This document shows positions 8,110 to 19,065 of a DNA stretch of 64,000 nt, in pieces. The notes below the pieces were generated by a model. The model was not told the origin of the DNA. It saw only the letters and a program-made list of their open reading frames with translations, and made no database searches. Every line of letters begins with the position of its first letter. Within the stretch, counting starts at the first letter, position 1. The stretch is from Paenibacillaceae bacterium (lineage in GTDB: Bacteria > Bacillota > Bacilli > Paenibacillales > CANHGK01): contig CANHGK010000009.1 of assembly GCA_947460235.1 (NCBI GenBank), positions 41,809 through 105,808 on the forward strand, in the 5' to 3' direction. The position numbers and the translations under genes were made by a program.

Positions 8110-11024
8110 GATGAAGCGCCCCCTTTGGTGGCTAGCCAATTTCGGATCTGTAGAACCATTTCGCTCGTGTTCATTTTCGCGATCGAGGGGCTAGGTAATG
8201 AATTCAAAAAGTATTTACCATATCGGGTATGCTCAACCCGCGTATCATATAAAATTACGATACCATGATCTTTTGCTGAACGTACCAATCGACCAAAGCC
8301 TTGCTTAAAACGAATAACCGCTTGTGGTACTGAATAGGACATAAACGCATTTTTATGTTGTCTTTCTAAGAACTCTGACTTTGCCTCCACAATCGGATGA
8401 GTTGGCGGTTGGAATGGTAACTTCACAATTGCTAAACACGTCAATGAGTCTCCAGGTATATCGACACCTTCCCAAAAACTACTTGTGCCTAGTAATACAG
8501 CTCGATCATGATCTTTGAACCAACGTGTCAATTTTGTACGATTGTTTGTATCCACGCCTTGTCCGATCAACTGAATGTTTTGTTGTGTTAACATACTTTT
8601 TAGTGGACCATATACACTCCGCAACATCTTATAAGACGTAAATAAAACAAGCATACGCCCCTTCGTTTCTGTGGCCACCTCTGCAAGCGAATGGATTAAT
8701 TGTTGGATAAACTGCGTTTCATTCGATGACCCGCGTAACATTGGAAAATCAACAGGAATACATACGAGTGCTTGTTTCTTGTATTCGAAAGGTGACGGCA
8801 ATACAACTGCTTTCACTTTATCTGTATCTGGTTTCGGTAACCCAAGCGGTGCACAAAAATGTTCAAATCCGCTAGAAACTGATAAAGTTGCTGACGTCAT
8901 CACAACGCTATCTTTTGCCTTAAACATTAAATCTTGGAGTGCCCCGCTCACATCGACCGGCATCATAAACAAATGAATAGAACGACTTGCGTACTGTGGA
9001 TTCGCTTCAATCCAATATATCGCATTTCCATCGGACAATTGTGCAAATACATTTAATCCATCACGCAAGCGCATAAACTGTTTAATCGTCCCGCTCAGAT
9101 CTGTCAATATACCTTGAATATCAAACGATATGGCTGATTCATCTTCGAGCATTTCACTCATTAATGTTTCGAGTGTGCGAATTGCAACTCCCCACTGATC
9201 GTAAACAGAATTCACGAGCACTTGAAATTCATTCCAACGGCCAGGTGGCCGCTCCGGACGAAGACGAACTTGAAGTTGCGGCAACTCTGCATTGGAATCC
9301 ATACGCGTACGACTCAACAATGCATATAACCATTCACAACATTGATCCCACGCTTCTTTTTGCATGACCCAATCACCGCACCAAGAATCCAACCTTGCAA
9401 CCCATTCGCTTTTTTGCGGATGCATTCCGCGAAGTAACGCATGTTTTAGTTGACCGACTTGTCCATTACGTCCGTCTTTATATAAACGGTACATCCTAGC
9501 CAAGATCGAAAAATACGTGATCTCCAACCCGAGATGCCTACTCGCAACATCCTCAAAATGATGGGCTTCATCGATCACAACATGTTGATATGCCGGTAAC
9601 AATCGATGATCTGTCATAAAATCAGTCATTAACAAAGAATGATTAGTGATAACGACGTCAGCTTTTTGCGCATGAGCCTTCGCCCGATGATAGAAGCATT
9701 TACGGAACCAAGGACACGCGCGGTTCAAACATGAATCACTATCACTTGCGACTGTCTGCCAAAATTCGTTGCCACGGTTGCCCCAGTTAATTTCTTCTTC
9801 ATCTCCAAATTTCGTTTCACTGAGCCACACCAGCATTTGTGCTGCAGCAACTGCATCGTCTTTCATGGATTCAAAATCATTTGTGTTTATTTTTTGTTCG
9901 AATTTGCGTAAACATAAATAATGATTGCGTCCCTTTAACACCGCTGCATCAAACGAAAGAGGAAATACAGATTGCAGAAAAGGTACATCTCTTTGGCGAA
10001 GTTGTTCCTGTAGTTGAACGGTATGTGTACTGACGATGACTTTTTGCTTAGTAAGTAAACCGAAAAATAAACCCGGTATCAAATAAGCAAGCGATTTCCC
10101 CGTACCGGTTCCGGCCTCAATGACGAGATGACGGTTATTGCGAAACGATTCCCACACTTCATGGATCATTTGACGCTGAGATGGCCGTTCTTCAAAATCA
10201 TCTAACTGCAATCTCACTTGCTTATATAACGATTCCAAAAACGGATCAAATGGTTCTTCGTTTAAAAGTAAAGGTTCTGTTTCTTCCTCATTCTCATCGC
10301 GATCCGTGGGTGTGACCCAATCATCAACATTTAATACAAATTGGCGATATGTACGTACGTTTTGCGCGGATTCCGGCGTCACGGCACCATCTGCTACCGC
10401 ATCCAATTTTGATTCGATCACCAATTCAAAAAACCATGACATATCCGCACCATTTGTCACAGCATTCGCTCTCAAAATGGACACTACATCACGAATTCGT
10501 TGCACCAGTAATAAAGGCATCGACTCCAGTCGCGCCAAACAATGCAACCATACAATCGCGGTTGCTTCTGCGTCTGCATCAGCTCGGTGTGCTTGTACGA
10601 GCGGAATTCCAAATTGCTCGCATATCATACCTAATTGATAAGACGTTAAACTCGGAAATAACATTCGAGTAAAATCCAATGTATCTAAAACTCGACCTAC
10701 AAACGGATCAAGTCCAACTTGTTCAAATGAACGTTGTAAAAATCCAAGATCAAATCCAATATTATGACCAATTAGCACAGTATCTTCGAGCATCGGTCTA
10801 ATTTCTTCACAAACCGTTAGCAAATCTGGTGCATATTGTACCAGATCATTCGTAATTCCGGTAAGTTGTTGAATAAATGCAGGAATTGAATGGTTTGGTT
10901 TAATAAATGAACTATAAGTAGAAGTCACCTGACCGCCTTCAACGATCGCCAATCCGACTTGGATCATTTCGTCATTGGCACCTGACCCAGTGGTTTCCAC
11001 GTCGACCACAGCAAAGCGGATCAT
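8106..11024 (-). CDS. dinG: DinG-type ATP-dependent helicase with N-terminal DEDDh exonuclease domain
   Basis: FAVVDVETTGSG exonuclease motif; IEAGTGTGKSLAYLIP Walker A; VIDEAHH DEAH box; Cys cluster region; start chosen at MIRFAVVDVETTG with GGAGCG SD. Confidence 0.94.
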   Translation of the reverse strand: MIRFAVVDVETTGSGANDEMIQVGLAIVEGGQVTSTYSSFIKPNHSIPAFIQQLTGITNDLVQYAPDLLTVCEEIRPMLEDTVLIGHNIGFDLGFLQRSFEQVGLDPFVGRVLDTLDFTRMLFPSLTSYQLGMICEQFGIPLVQAHRADADAEATAIVWLHCLARLESMPLLLVQRIRDVVSILRANAVTNGADMSWFFELVIESKLDAVADGAVTPESAQNVRTYRQFVLNVDDWVTPTDRDENEEETEPLLLNEEPFDPFLESLYKQVRLQLDDFEERPSQRQMIHEVWESFRNNRHLVIEAGTGTGKSLAYLIPGLFFGLLTKQKVIVSTHTVQLQEQLRQRDVPFLQSVFPLSFDAAVLKGRNHYLCLRKFEQKINTNDFESMKDDAVAAAQMLVWLSETKFGDEEEINWGNRGNEFWQTVASDSDSCLNRACPWFRKCFYHRAKAHAQKADVVITNHSLLMTDFMTDHRLLPAYQHVVIDEAHHFEDVASRHLGLEITYFSILARMYRLYKDGRNGQVGQLKHALLRGMHPQKSEWVARLDSWCGDWVMQKEAWDQCCEWLYALLSRTRMDSNAELPQLQVRLRPERPPGRWNEFQVLVNSVYDQWGVAIRTLETLMSEMLEDESAISFDIQGILTDLSGTIKQFMRLRDGLNVFAQLSDGNAIYWIEANPQYASRSIHLFMMPVDVSGALQDLMFKAKDSVVMTSATLSVSSGFEHFCAPLGLPKPDTDKVKAVVLPSPFEYKKQALVCIPVDFPMLRGSSNETQFIQQLIHSLAEVATETKGRMLVLFTSYKMLRSVYGPLKSMLTQQNIQLIGQGVDTNNRTKLTRWFKDHDRAVLLGTSSFWEGVDIPGDSLTCLAIVKLPFQPPTHPIVEAKSEFLERQHKNAFMSYSVPQAVIRFKQGFGRLVRSAKDHGIVILYDTRVEHTRYGKYFLNSLPSPSIAKMNTSEMVLQIRNWLATKGGASS

Positions 11025-11046
11025 ATCATCAACGCTCCTTTCAATG

Positions 11047-11442
11047 CTATGATTTAGACGGCCAAACCGTACCATGCGGTTCTTCGGTGTCTTCTTTCCA
11101 AATCTGATTACATTCATCTAAAATTGCAATTTTGGGTTCATACGCGCGGGCATCCGTTTCACTCATCATTACATAGGAAATAATGATCACGACATCGCCT
11201 GGATGGGCCAATCTTGCTGCCGCGCCATTCAAACAAATCACGCCACTTCCCTTCGCTCCGGGGATGACATATGTTTCAAAGCGTGCGCCGTTATTGTTAT
11301 TTACGACATGAACTTGTTCATTTGGAAGCAAATCCGCCGCTTCCATCAAAGCGGTGTCAATTGTAATGCTGCCAACGTAATTCAAATTTGCTTCAGTTAC
11401 CGTCGCGCGGTGAATTTTTGATTTCATCATCGTTCTAAACAT
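11047..11442 (-). CDS. panD: Aspartate 1-decarboxylase PanD
   Basis: [39 protein letters not shown]. Confidence 0.96.
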   Translation of the reverse strand: MFRTMMKSKIHRATVTEANLNYVGSITIDTALMEAADLLPNEQVHVVNNNNGARFETYVIPGAKGSGVICLNGAAARLAHPGDVVIIISYVMMSETDARAYEPKIAILDECNQIWKEDTEEPHGTVWPSKS

Positions 11443-12331
11443 CGATTTCACTTCCTTTATCTGAACCAATAAGCAAATTATCAATTAATCGGGTACGTCC
11501 AAAACGCACCGCGAGTGCAAGCAAAATCATATCTTTTGTATCATATTTAATCAAGTAATCAGCAAATACCGGATGTAGTGATGGGTAATGCCGCACCTCA
11601 ACATAATCAATGACCGCATCCGTCTGATTAGAAATCATATCTTCTGCAAGTGCGCGGATATCCAAAGCTGGGATGCCTTGTCTTTGTTCAATTAGTATAT
11701 GTTGAACCTCTCGCAAAGCGCTGGACAAAATAAGTGCCTGAGTCCGTTCTTCGTTCGTTAAATATACATTTCGAGAACTCATTGCAAGTCCATCTTTTTC
11801 TCGAATAATTGGACAACGAACAATTTCCACAGGAATATTCAAATCGTTCACTAATTGCTCAATCACCGCAACTTGTTGAGCATCTTTCATCCCAAAACAA
11901 GCAAAATCGGGTTGAACAATATTAAATAATTTCACGACGACAAACGCTACCCCATCAAAATGTCCAGGACGCGATGCCCCGCATAATGATTCACTAACGG
12001 ATCGAACTTGAATGCTCGTCATTGGCTTCGCCGGATACATTTCATCTGCCGAAGGTAAAAACACCGCATTTGCGCCTGCTTGTTGAGCCATTTGCAAATC
12101 ACGAGCTTCATCACGAGGATACACAGAAAAATCTTCGTTAATACCGAATTGTAACGGGTTTACAAATATACTCACAATAACATAATCAGCACGACTTAAC
12201 GCCTCTGCGATTAAAGAAACATGTCCGTCATGTAAATACCCCATCGTCGGAACAAATCCGACTTTTTTTTGTTGAGCGCGTAATTTAGCTCGCCAAGCGT
12301 TTACTTCGCGAATCGTGCGTAATACGTGCAC
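11435..12331 (-). CDS. panC: Pantothenate synthetase PanC
   Basis: [38 protein letters not shown]. Confidence 0.96.
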   Translation of the reverse strand: MHVLRTIREVNAWRAKLRAQQKKVGFVPTMGYLHDGHVSLIAEALSRADYVIVSIFVNPLQFGINEDFSVYPRDEARDLQMAQQAGANAVFLPSADEMYPAKPMTSIQVRSVSESLCGASRPGHFDGVAFVVVKLFNIVQPDFACFGMKDAQQVAVIEQLVNDLNIPVEIVRCPIIREKDGLAMSSRNVYLTNEERTQALILSSALREVQHILIEQRQGIPALDIRALAEDMISNQTDAVIDYVEVRHYPSLHPVFADYLIKYDTKDMILLALAVRFGRTRLIDNLLIGSDKGSEIDV

Positions 12332-12365
12332 GGATGTTCCTCCCCGTTCTCAAAACGTTCTTTAA

Positions 12366-13235
12366 TTAAATTCGCTCACTCGTTTCAGGATTTACTGTAT
12401 GTGCGTCAAGTTGTGTTTTCGTTTGATCATCCATCCCGAACACATGACTTGCATCAGGAAAATCCTTGGATTTGACCTCTTGGACATATTGTCTAATCGC
12501 CACAGTAATTTGATCCCCAATCGAAGCGTACGCTTTCACAAATTTCGGTTTTACGGGAGACGCATATTGCAATAAATCATGATATACAAGCACTTGTCCA
12601 TCGCATAACCTACCAGCACCAATTCCGATCACAGGAACAGAAATCAATTCAGTCAATTTTGCGGCCAGAGGTTCAGGGATCAATTCAAGCACAATTGCAA
12701 ACACCCCCGCTTGAACGAGCGCTTGTGCATCTTCGAGCATCTTTTTTGCTGCATCGAATTCACGACCTTGCACACGATATCCACCAACTTGATGAACCGA
12801 TTGCGGTGTGAGTCCAAGATGTCCCATGACCGGAATACCAGCTTGAACACAAGCTTGCACCATTGGGACAATTTCGGCGCCACCTTCCATTTTAACTGCC
12901 TTTGCGCCCGCCTCTTGCATTAGACGGCCCGCATTTTTGAGTGTGTCCTTACGGTCACCATGGTAGGTAAGAAACGGAAGATCTGCAACAACTAGTGCTT
13001 GTTTCGCCGCACGTGATACCGCCTTCGTATGGTGTACCATATCGTCTATCGTAACAGGGATCGTGGAGTCATAACCAAGCACCACCATGCCAAGTGAATC
13101 ACCGACTAATAAAATATCCGCTCCAGCTTCTTCCGCTAATTTTGCCGCAGGAAAATCATACGCAGTAATCATTGCGATCGGTTCTTTCCCTTTCATATGC
13201 CTGATTTGATGTGTCGTCATTGCACGTGGTTGCAT
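12366..13235 (-). CDS. panB: 3-methyl-2-oxobutanoate hydroxymethyltransferase PanB
   Basis: MITAYDFPAAKLAEEAGADILLVGDSLGMVVLGYDST; GHLGLTPQSVH; start at MQPRAMTTHQIRHMKG. Confidence 0.96.
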   Translation of the reverse strand: MQPRAMTTHQIRHMKGKEPIAMITAYDFPAAKLAEEAGADILLVGDSLGMVVLGYDSTIPVTIDDMVHHTKAVSRAAKQALVVADLPFLTYHGDRKDTLKNAGRLMQEAGAKAVKMEGGAEIVPMVQACVQAGIPVMGHLGLTPQSVHQVGGYRVQGREFDAAKKMLEDAQALVQAGVFAIVLELIPEPLAAKLTELISVPVIGIGAGRLCDGQVLVYHDLLQYASPVKPKFVKAYASIGDQITVAIRQYVQEVKSKDFPDASHVFGMDDQTKTQLDAHTVNPETSERI

Positions 13236-13277
13236 GGAAATCACCCCTTTAATGTTGAGAAAATTTTCACAAATAAA

Positions 13278-13303
13278 CCCCTTAGCCGATTGGCTAAGAG
13301 GCG
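13278..13303 (-). terminator. Hairpin in birA-panB intergenic/panB leader
   Basis: Minus strand CCTCTTAGCCAATCGGCTAAGGGGTTTATTT. Confidence 0.5.
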
Positions 13304-13426
13304 AAATTTCACGCATCTTCACGCCGTCTCGGTCCACTGATGGATCCAAGCAGGATCAGGTCGTATACGTCCGATCTTTTGAATGAGTTTATTATAACAA
13401 AGATTGAATCACATTTGCACCTATGA

Positions 13427-14260
13427 TCATTCCCAAGCGATTAAGGAACCATTCGGTTCAATCCAAAAACGTGAGCCGTTTTCTTTTTCAATAAGTAACC
13501 GCATTGAAGTATCAAGGTCAAGCGGCGTTGCCATCACAATTCCTTCTCGCGTACGAAATGGTAAGTTGATTGGCATCCGCGGCATCGATTGTTTTATATA
13601 GTGTCTCATTGCTTCTACATCTACGTTCGCGCTCGCATAAAACCGATTCATCACCTTCATCAATTCTTCATGACATGCCGCTAGAAGTACTTCTCGTTGC
13701 GGAGGCTCTACGCCAAGACGAACCCAAGATGTTGTTTTATCACGCATTTCCATAGGGAAATCTGATGCTTGATGATGAATACTAATACCAACTCCGATAA
13801 TTGCATATTCAACTTCATGATGATTTAGTAAGGAGTCAACGAGAATACCACCAATTTTTCGGTTGCCAACAAACAGATCATTAGGCCATTTCAAGATCAA
13901 CGATAATCTAGTTGATTCTTTCGCTAGTGTACGGATTGCTCCGCATAATGCCGCTGCTGCGATCATTTGCATCCATGGCATCCATTGCGAACATGCATCC
14001 GGACGAACAATCCAACTTACATATAATCCATGTTCCGAGGGCGATTGCCATACCCGACCATCACGACCGCGTCCACTTGTTTGTTCATCTGCTCCAACAA
14101 ATGTACCATGTGGTGCACCTCGCTTGGCAAGCTCAATCGCTCGTTCTTGTGTCGAATTAATTGTTGCATGCCATTCCCATTGTCTTGGCCGGATCCACGA
14201 TAGAAACGATGAGTTAATCCAATCTTCATTAATGTGCATGGCCATCGTCTGCTGATTCAC
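13427..14260 (-). CDS. birA: Biotin--protein ligase (catalytic and C-terminal domains only, no N-terminal HTH)
   Basis: ADEQTSGRGRDGRVWQSP, LKWPNDLFVGNRKIGGILVD, IIGVGISIH; start overlaps end of cca, leaving no room for an HTH domain. Confidence 0.93.
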   Translation of the reverse strand: MNQQTMAMHINEDWINSSFLSWIRPRQWEWHATINSTQERAIELAKRGAPHGTFVGADEQTSGRGRDGRVWQSPSEHGLYVSWIVRPDACSQWMPWMQMIAAAALCGAIRTLAKESTRLSLILKWPNDLFVGNRKIGGILVDSLLNHHEVEYAIIGVGISIHHQASDFPMEMRDKTTSWVRLGVEPPQREVLLAACHEELMKVMNRFYASANVDVEAMRHYIKQSMPRMPINLPFRTREGIVMATPLDLDTSMRLLIEKENGSRFWIEPNGSLIAWE

Positions 14261-15578
14261 CCCATGTTAATTGAATATATGATTCAAGCACATCGAGATG
14301 ATTTGGTATTTCACCGATTGCTGTTACGTCAATTAAATGATTGATCACTTCTGATAGCCAAGGTCCTGGTGTTTTCTTTAAAATTTGCATTACTTGATGT
14401 CCGGAAATCGCAAGTTCACGTGCATTTGTAACCTTAACTTCTTCATCCCAAACTTTGGACGACGATATCACGAATTCGATTCTGGAACAATCTAATAATT
14501 CAATTGAAAAGGGCCCATAAAATGATTCGCTATTCATACGATGAAATATTTGAATCATCTCAAGAACTGCGCACATACAAACCCGTTCATATTTTACAAT
14601 TCCACGTTTCCATTGTAGTTTAACTGCATCCTCTTCATGTAGATGATTACAGATAAATTCATACCATTCCAAAAATGCCTGCAATGACTTTACTATATCA
14701 TTTGCTTGATGTTTCGAACATGTCATTCGTTGCAATTGCGTTCGTAGAACACCCGGAGAAAGTTCACTCGCCCACGCCCAAATCCCCCAACGTCCTAAAC
14801 CAATCGGCATTTGATCAATCCAGCTCGTAATGATCCGAATTCGTTCATTCCATACAAACCGGTACGCCAGCTCATTACGTGTTCGCTTCAACATCCCACT
14901 GTCTGCTAACAATTGGATCGCCAATCCTGCTTCTTTACTTTGAAGCATTAATTCCCATTCTGTGCGAACTCGTTCCATTGCAATATGCTCCATCAAAGGT
15001 GCAAGCATAAGTGCCGCTTTCCAGGTATCATCTTCGATACGAAAACGGAACCGTGCGGCAAAACGAATAGCTCGCATCATCCGAAGCGCATCTTCTTCAA
15101 ACCGCTCATGTGCATTTCCAACACAGCGTATGATGCCACGTTTAATATCTTCAAGTCCATCATAGGGATCAATCAACTGAGCATCCACATCAAGCGCCAT
15201 TGCATTGATTGTAAAATCTCTTCTCAATAAATCTTCATGTAATTCATCAACAAACTGAACCGTTTTTGGGTGACGATGATTAACATACTCATTTTCTTTT
15301 CGAAACGTTGTTACTTCATAGGAAAATTGTTTGTACAATACGGTGACGGTACCATGCTGCAAACCAGTCGGAATCACTTTATCAAACAATTCAAGCACCG
15401 TTTCCGGTGCCGCTGAAGTTGCAATATCAATATCTTTAACCTGCACGTTCATTAATCGATCGCGAACACATCCGCCGACCATGAATGCCCGGTGTCCTTT
15501 TCCTAGTAATACTTGCATTACATGCAGAGCACCTTGCTCCATTAATTCTACCCAATGGGAATCTAAATGATTGCTCAT
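14229..15578 (-). CDS. cca: CCA tRNA nucleotidyltransferase
   Basis: AFMVGGCVRDRLMNVQVKDIDIATSA; RRDFTINAMALD; RMMRAIRFAARF. Confidence 0.95.
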   Translation of the reverse strand: MSNHLDSHWVELMEQGALHVMQVLLGKGHRAFMVGGCVRDRLMNVQVKDIDIATSAAPETVLELFDKVIPTGLQHGTVTVLYKQFSYEVTTFRKENEYVNHRHPKTVQFVDELHEDLLRRDFTINAMALDVDAQLIDPYDGLEDIKRGIIRCVGNAHERFEEDALRMMRAIRFAARFRFRIEDDTWKAALMLAPLMEHIAMERVRTEWELMLQSKEAGLAIQLLADSGMLKRTRNELAYRFVWNERIRIITSWIDQMPIGLGRWGIWAWASELSPGVLRTQLQRMTCSKHQANDIVKSLQAFLEWYEFICNHLHEEDAVKLQWKRGIVKYERVCMCAVLEMIQIFHRMNSESFYGPFSIELLDCSRIEFVISSSKVWDEEVKVTNARELAISGHQVMQILKKTPGPWLSEVINHLIDVTAIGEIPNHLDVLESYIQLTWGESADDGHAH

Positions 15579-16708
15579 ATTTGAAAATCTCCCTGAACAA
15601 CTTGCCTATATAATTGCTCATATTCCGAAGCAATTTTATGAGCATTAAATACTGTAGTAGCACGTTCGACTGCAAGTTCCGAGAATCGCTGACGAATATT
15701 TTGATGAGTAATTAATTCACGCGTATAACGAGTTAATTCATCCAAATCACCGAGTTCTGTTAAAAATCCAGTTTTGCCATGAACAACAACTTCAGGAATT
15801 CCGCCAACATTTGTACCGACGACAGGAACACCACATGCCATTGCCTCAAGTGCAACCAATCCAAATGATTCTTTTTCCGAAGGTAATAATAATACATCTG
15901 CCATGGCAATAATTTCAGACACGTCATCTTGCTTTCCCAAGAAAATGACGTCTTCAAGCAAACCTCTTTCCATAACTGCGTTAGTCAGTTTGGACAATTC
16001 AGGTCCTTCCCCAACAAACAATAATTTAAGTGGCCGTTCTTTGCGAATTCGCTCAAACACTTCAAGAACATCATGCGTCCGTTTTACCGGGCGATAATTA
16101 GATACATGCATTAAAATTGGTTCATCATTTCTCGCAAATTCTCGACGAAGCGATTCATTTACGCGTGGATAATAATATCGGTTATCAATAAAATTATAGA
16201 CACGATGAATCGGTCGTTTTGTGCCAAATTGTTCAATCGTTTCACGTATTAAATCATCCGAAACTGCAGTTACGGCATCACTTTGATTGATCGCAAGTTT
16301 AATCATGTCTCTTAGTGATTCATCTTGTGCAAGTACTGTTATATCCGTTCCATGTAACGTTGTAATCAATTTTAATTGCGGACCAACCAATTGTTTAGCA
16401 AGCCAAGCACATATCGCAAATGGAATCGCATAATGTACATGCAATACATCCAAATGCTGTGTCTTTGCTACATGTGCGATTTTACTTGCGAGTGAGATAT
16501 CATAAGGCGGATACTTAAAAACATAATAATCACTTACTTCAACCTCATGATAAAAGATATTCCGATAAAACTTACCGAGTCGAAACGGCATGCCAAATGA
16601 AATCATATGTACTTGGTGCCCCCGCTCAGCCATCATTTTTGCTAGTTCGGACGCCACAACGCCTGAACCACCAAGTGACGGGTAACAACAAATCCCGATT
16701 TTTAACAT
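15575..16708 (-). CDS. bshA: N-acetyl-alpha-D-glucosaminyl L-malate synthase BshA (bacillithiol biosynthesis)
   Basis: MLKIGICCYPSLGGSGVVASELA; GT4 C-terminal LLLPSEKESFGLVALEAMACGVPVVGTNVGGIPEVV; next to bshB1. Confidence 0.94.
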   Translation of the reverse strand: MLKIGICCYPSLGGSGVVASELAKMMAERGHQVHMISFGMPFRLGKFYRNIFYHEVEVSDYYVFKYPPYDISLASKIAHVAKTQHLDVLHVHYAIPFAICAWLAKQLVGPQLKLITTLHGTDITVLAQDESLRDMIKLAINQSDAVTAVSDDLIRETIEQFGTKRPIHRVYNFIDNRYYYPRVNESLRREFARNDEPILMHVSNYRPVKRTHDVLEVFERIRKERPLKLLFVGEGPELSKLTNAVMERGLLEDVIFLGKQDDVSEIIAMADVLLLPSEKESFGLVALEAMACGVPVVGTNVGGIPEVVVHGKTGFLTELGDLDELTRYTRELITHQNIRQRFSELAVERATTVFNAHKIASEYEQLYRQVVQGDFQI

Positions 16709-16729
16709 ACCGCACCTCCCATTACTCAT

Positions 16730-17440
16730 TTAAAAATCAAATATGATCATTGGGTCGTTCGTTGTAAACGCTTCTGCGTGCGTCACACCAATCCGATATC
16801 CCCATAACTGATCACGTGATTCTACTTGCTCCAAAAATTTCTGATTAATCGGAGTACTTACACGATCCACACCATCGTTAACTGAAACAGGTGTGAATTG
16901 AGTTGCATAACAACGAAGTGCTTCACGTTTTGTATCGTAGGAAGACGTTACATCAATAAAAAACTTTGGATCATTCCATTGGTGGATATGGTACTGCCAG
17001 ACTGCATCAACCGTCCAGACTGGAATTTCAGGCATCACTTTCCGTAATCGGGCATTTAATACAGCTTCTGCAACCAACTCAGATGTGCGTACGTGGTCAG
17101 GATGACGATCCGTATTCACAGGACAAAAAATAATTTTCGGTTGAGCATCGCGAATGACACGAGTAATTGCATCAATATGTTCTCGTGTACCATACAACCC
17201 TCGATCAGGCAAACCTAAATTCAATCGTTTTTCGATACCAAGCACACTTGCCGCCGCGGTCGCTTCATATTGACGAGTTACAGGATCACCATTTGAAGAC
17301 ATTTCTGCAAGCGTCAGATCGCAAATAACAATTTTCTTCCCTAACATTGCAAAGCGGGCAATCGTCCCACCCATACCAATCTCAGCATCGTCCGGATGCG
17401 CACCAAAAATCAACCAATCCACGCCTTGGCGTTCACTCAT
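16730..17440 (-). CDS. bshB1: Bacillithiol biosynthesis deacetylase BshB1
   Basis: [26 protein letters not shown] motif of PIG-L deacetylases. Confidence 0.95.
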   Translation of the reverse strand: MSERQGVDWLIFGAHPDDAEIGMGGTIARFAMLGKKIVICDLTLAEMSSNGDPVTRQYEATAAASVLGIEKRLNLGLPDRGLYGTREHIDAITRVIRDAQPKIIFCPVNTDRHPDHVRTSELVAEAVLNARLRKVMPEIPVWTVDAVWQYHIHQWNDPKFFIDVTSSYDTKREALRCYATQFTPVSVNDGVDRVSTPINQKFLEQVESRDQLWGYRIGVTHAEAFTTNDPMIIFDF

Positions 17441-17850
17441 GCTTGTTCACCTCGCTGAATGACTTCACGCCATTTTAAATCCCCACGTTCAAAAGATTTA
17501 ATTAACATTTCAGCAGTTGCAATATTTGTTGCAAGTGGGACCCCATATACATCACAAAGCCGAAGCAATGCGATAATATCTGGTTCATGTGGTTGCGCGG
17601 TAAGCGGATCACGAAAAAAGAGCACCATATCCATGTCATTCGTAGCAATCATTGCCCCAATTTGTTGATCCCCGCCAAGCGGTCCCGATCGAAAGCAATG
17701 AATCTGTAATGCTGTTTGTTGCATAATTCGCGTGCCTGTAGTACCCGTCGCATACAACTTACAATGTTTTAAAACTTGTTCATATGCAATTGCAAAATTG
17801 ACCATTTGATCCTTTTTACGATCATGTGCGATTAGTGCGACATTAAACAT
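17437..17850 (-). CDS. mgsA: Methylglyoxal synthase MgsA
   Basis: [37 protein letters not shown] motifs. Confidence 0.96.
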   Translation of the reverse strand: MFNVALIAHDRKKDQMVNFAIAYEQVLKHCKLYATGTTGTRIMQQTALQIHCFRSGPLGGDQQIGAMIATNDMDMVLFFRDPLTAQPHEPDIIALLRLCDVYGVPLATNIATAEMLIKSFERGDLKWREVIQRGEQA

Positions 17851-17875
17851 GTGTAACCCTCCGTGACGGTTTCAA

Positions 17876-18673
17876 TTAAGACATTATTAAATGTTCAAAT
17901 CCATAAACGAAACCGGTATACCCAACGACTTTTTCAATTGCGAGTTTAACACCTGGCATATAACCCGCTCGATCATATGAATCATGACGAATCTTTAATG
18001 CCTGTCCGTTACCTGCAAAAATAACTTCCTGCTGCGCAAAAATTCCTGGTAACCGAACGCTATGCACCCGAAATCCTTCGAACAATCCACCGCGTGAACC
18101 AGGTAAAGTCTCTTCTTCTTTTAGATTTCCTTGGTGTTTGAATTCTCGATTTTCCGAAATCCATTGTGCCGTTTTTAATGCAGTACCTGAAGGCGCGTCT
18201 AATTTTTGATCGCCATGGAATTCGATAATTTCAACATCAGGAAAATATTTCGCAGCTTCAGCAGCAAATTTCATCATCAAGATTGCACCAATCGAAAAGT
18301 TTGGTGCAAATAATCCACCGATCCCCTTTTCTTTACAACGGTTATCCAAATCAACGATTTGATCATTGGTTAAACCAGTTGCGCCAATAATAGGGCGCGT
18401 TCCATTATTGATCGCTATACATGCATTCGAATAAACTGAATTAGGATCTGTGAAATCAACAACAACATCAGCACCCGTTCGAGCTAGCGAAGTTTGTAAC
18501 TCACTTTCAATTAAAACGCCACACGGTTGATTGAACAACACCGCCCCAACATCGTTTCCAAGCATATCGCGATCAATTGCGGATACCAATTCTAAGTTTT
18601 CTGCATCGATTACCATTTTAACGACTTCACGTCCCATACGTCCACGTGCACCAATGACTGCTACTTTAATCAA
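17876..18673 (-). CDS. dapB: 4-hydroxy-tetrahydrodipicolinate reductase DapB
   Basis: IGARGRMGREVVKM; GATGLTNDQ; IIEFHGDQKLDAPSGTAL. Confidence 0.96.
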   Translation of the reverse strand: MIKVAVIGARGRMGREVVKMVIDAENLELVSAIDRDMLGNDVGAVLFNQPCGVLIESELQTSLARTGADVVVDFTDPNSVYSNACIAINNGTRPIIGATGLTNDQIVDLDNRCKEKGIGGLFAPNFSIGAILMMKFAAEAAKYFPDVEIIEFHGDQKLDAPSGTALKTAQWISENREFKHQGNLKEEETLPGSRGGLFEGFRVHSVRLPGIFAQQEVIFAGNGQALKIRHDSYDRAGYMPGVKLAIEKVVGYTGFVYGFEHLIMS

Positions 18674-18721
18674 CGACTTCGCCCTCCAAAAATAAATAAA
18701 ATAAATCCGCTGATCGAATGG

Positions 18722-19051
18722 TTAATCCATACGCGTCCAGCGGTTTGCATCTCTCGTTTGAAACTTATGCATCACACGTTGGTGAATGTCCGCTAAGTCA
18801 ATATTCATAGAATTTGCATAACAAGTAATGATGAAAAGAATGTCCCCTAATTCCATTTCAATAGAATTTTCTTTTTCATCATCTTTCTTTTTCTTTGGTC
18901 CATACACATGATTAATTTCTCGAGATAACTCCCCAACTTCTTCCGTTAAACGAGAAAGCATCACAAATGGTTCAAAGTAGCCTTCCTTAAACTGCGAAAT
19001 ATAAGCATGTACCTGATCCTGCATGCCACGAAGCGTTAATTGTTCAGACAT
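18722..19051 (-). CDS. MazG-like nucleotide pyrophosphohydrolase (YpjD-like)
   Basis: LTEEVGELSREINH...EMELGDILFIITCYANSMNIDL; position next to dapB as in Bacillus. Confidence 0.92.
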   Translation of the reverse strand: MSEQLTLRGMQDQVHAYISQFKEGYFEPFVMLSRLTEEVGELSREINHVYGPKKKKDDEKENSIEMELGDILFIITCYANSMNIDLADIHQRVMHKFQTRDANRWTRMD

Positions 19052-19065
19052 ATTATAACCTCCAA

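Noticed and set aside
8106-11117. dinG considered as a possible defence-associated or phage helicase
   Set aside because: Exonuclease-DinG fusion is the normal Bacillales form and is in its usual pan/birA neighbourhood
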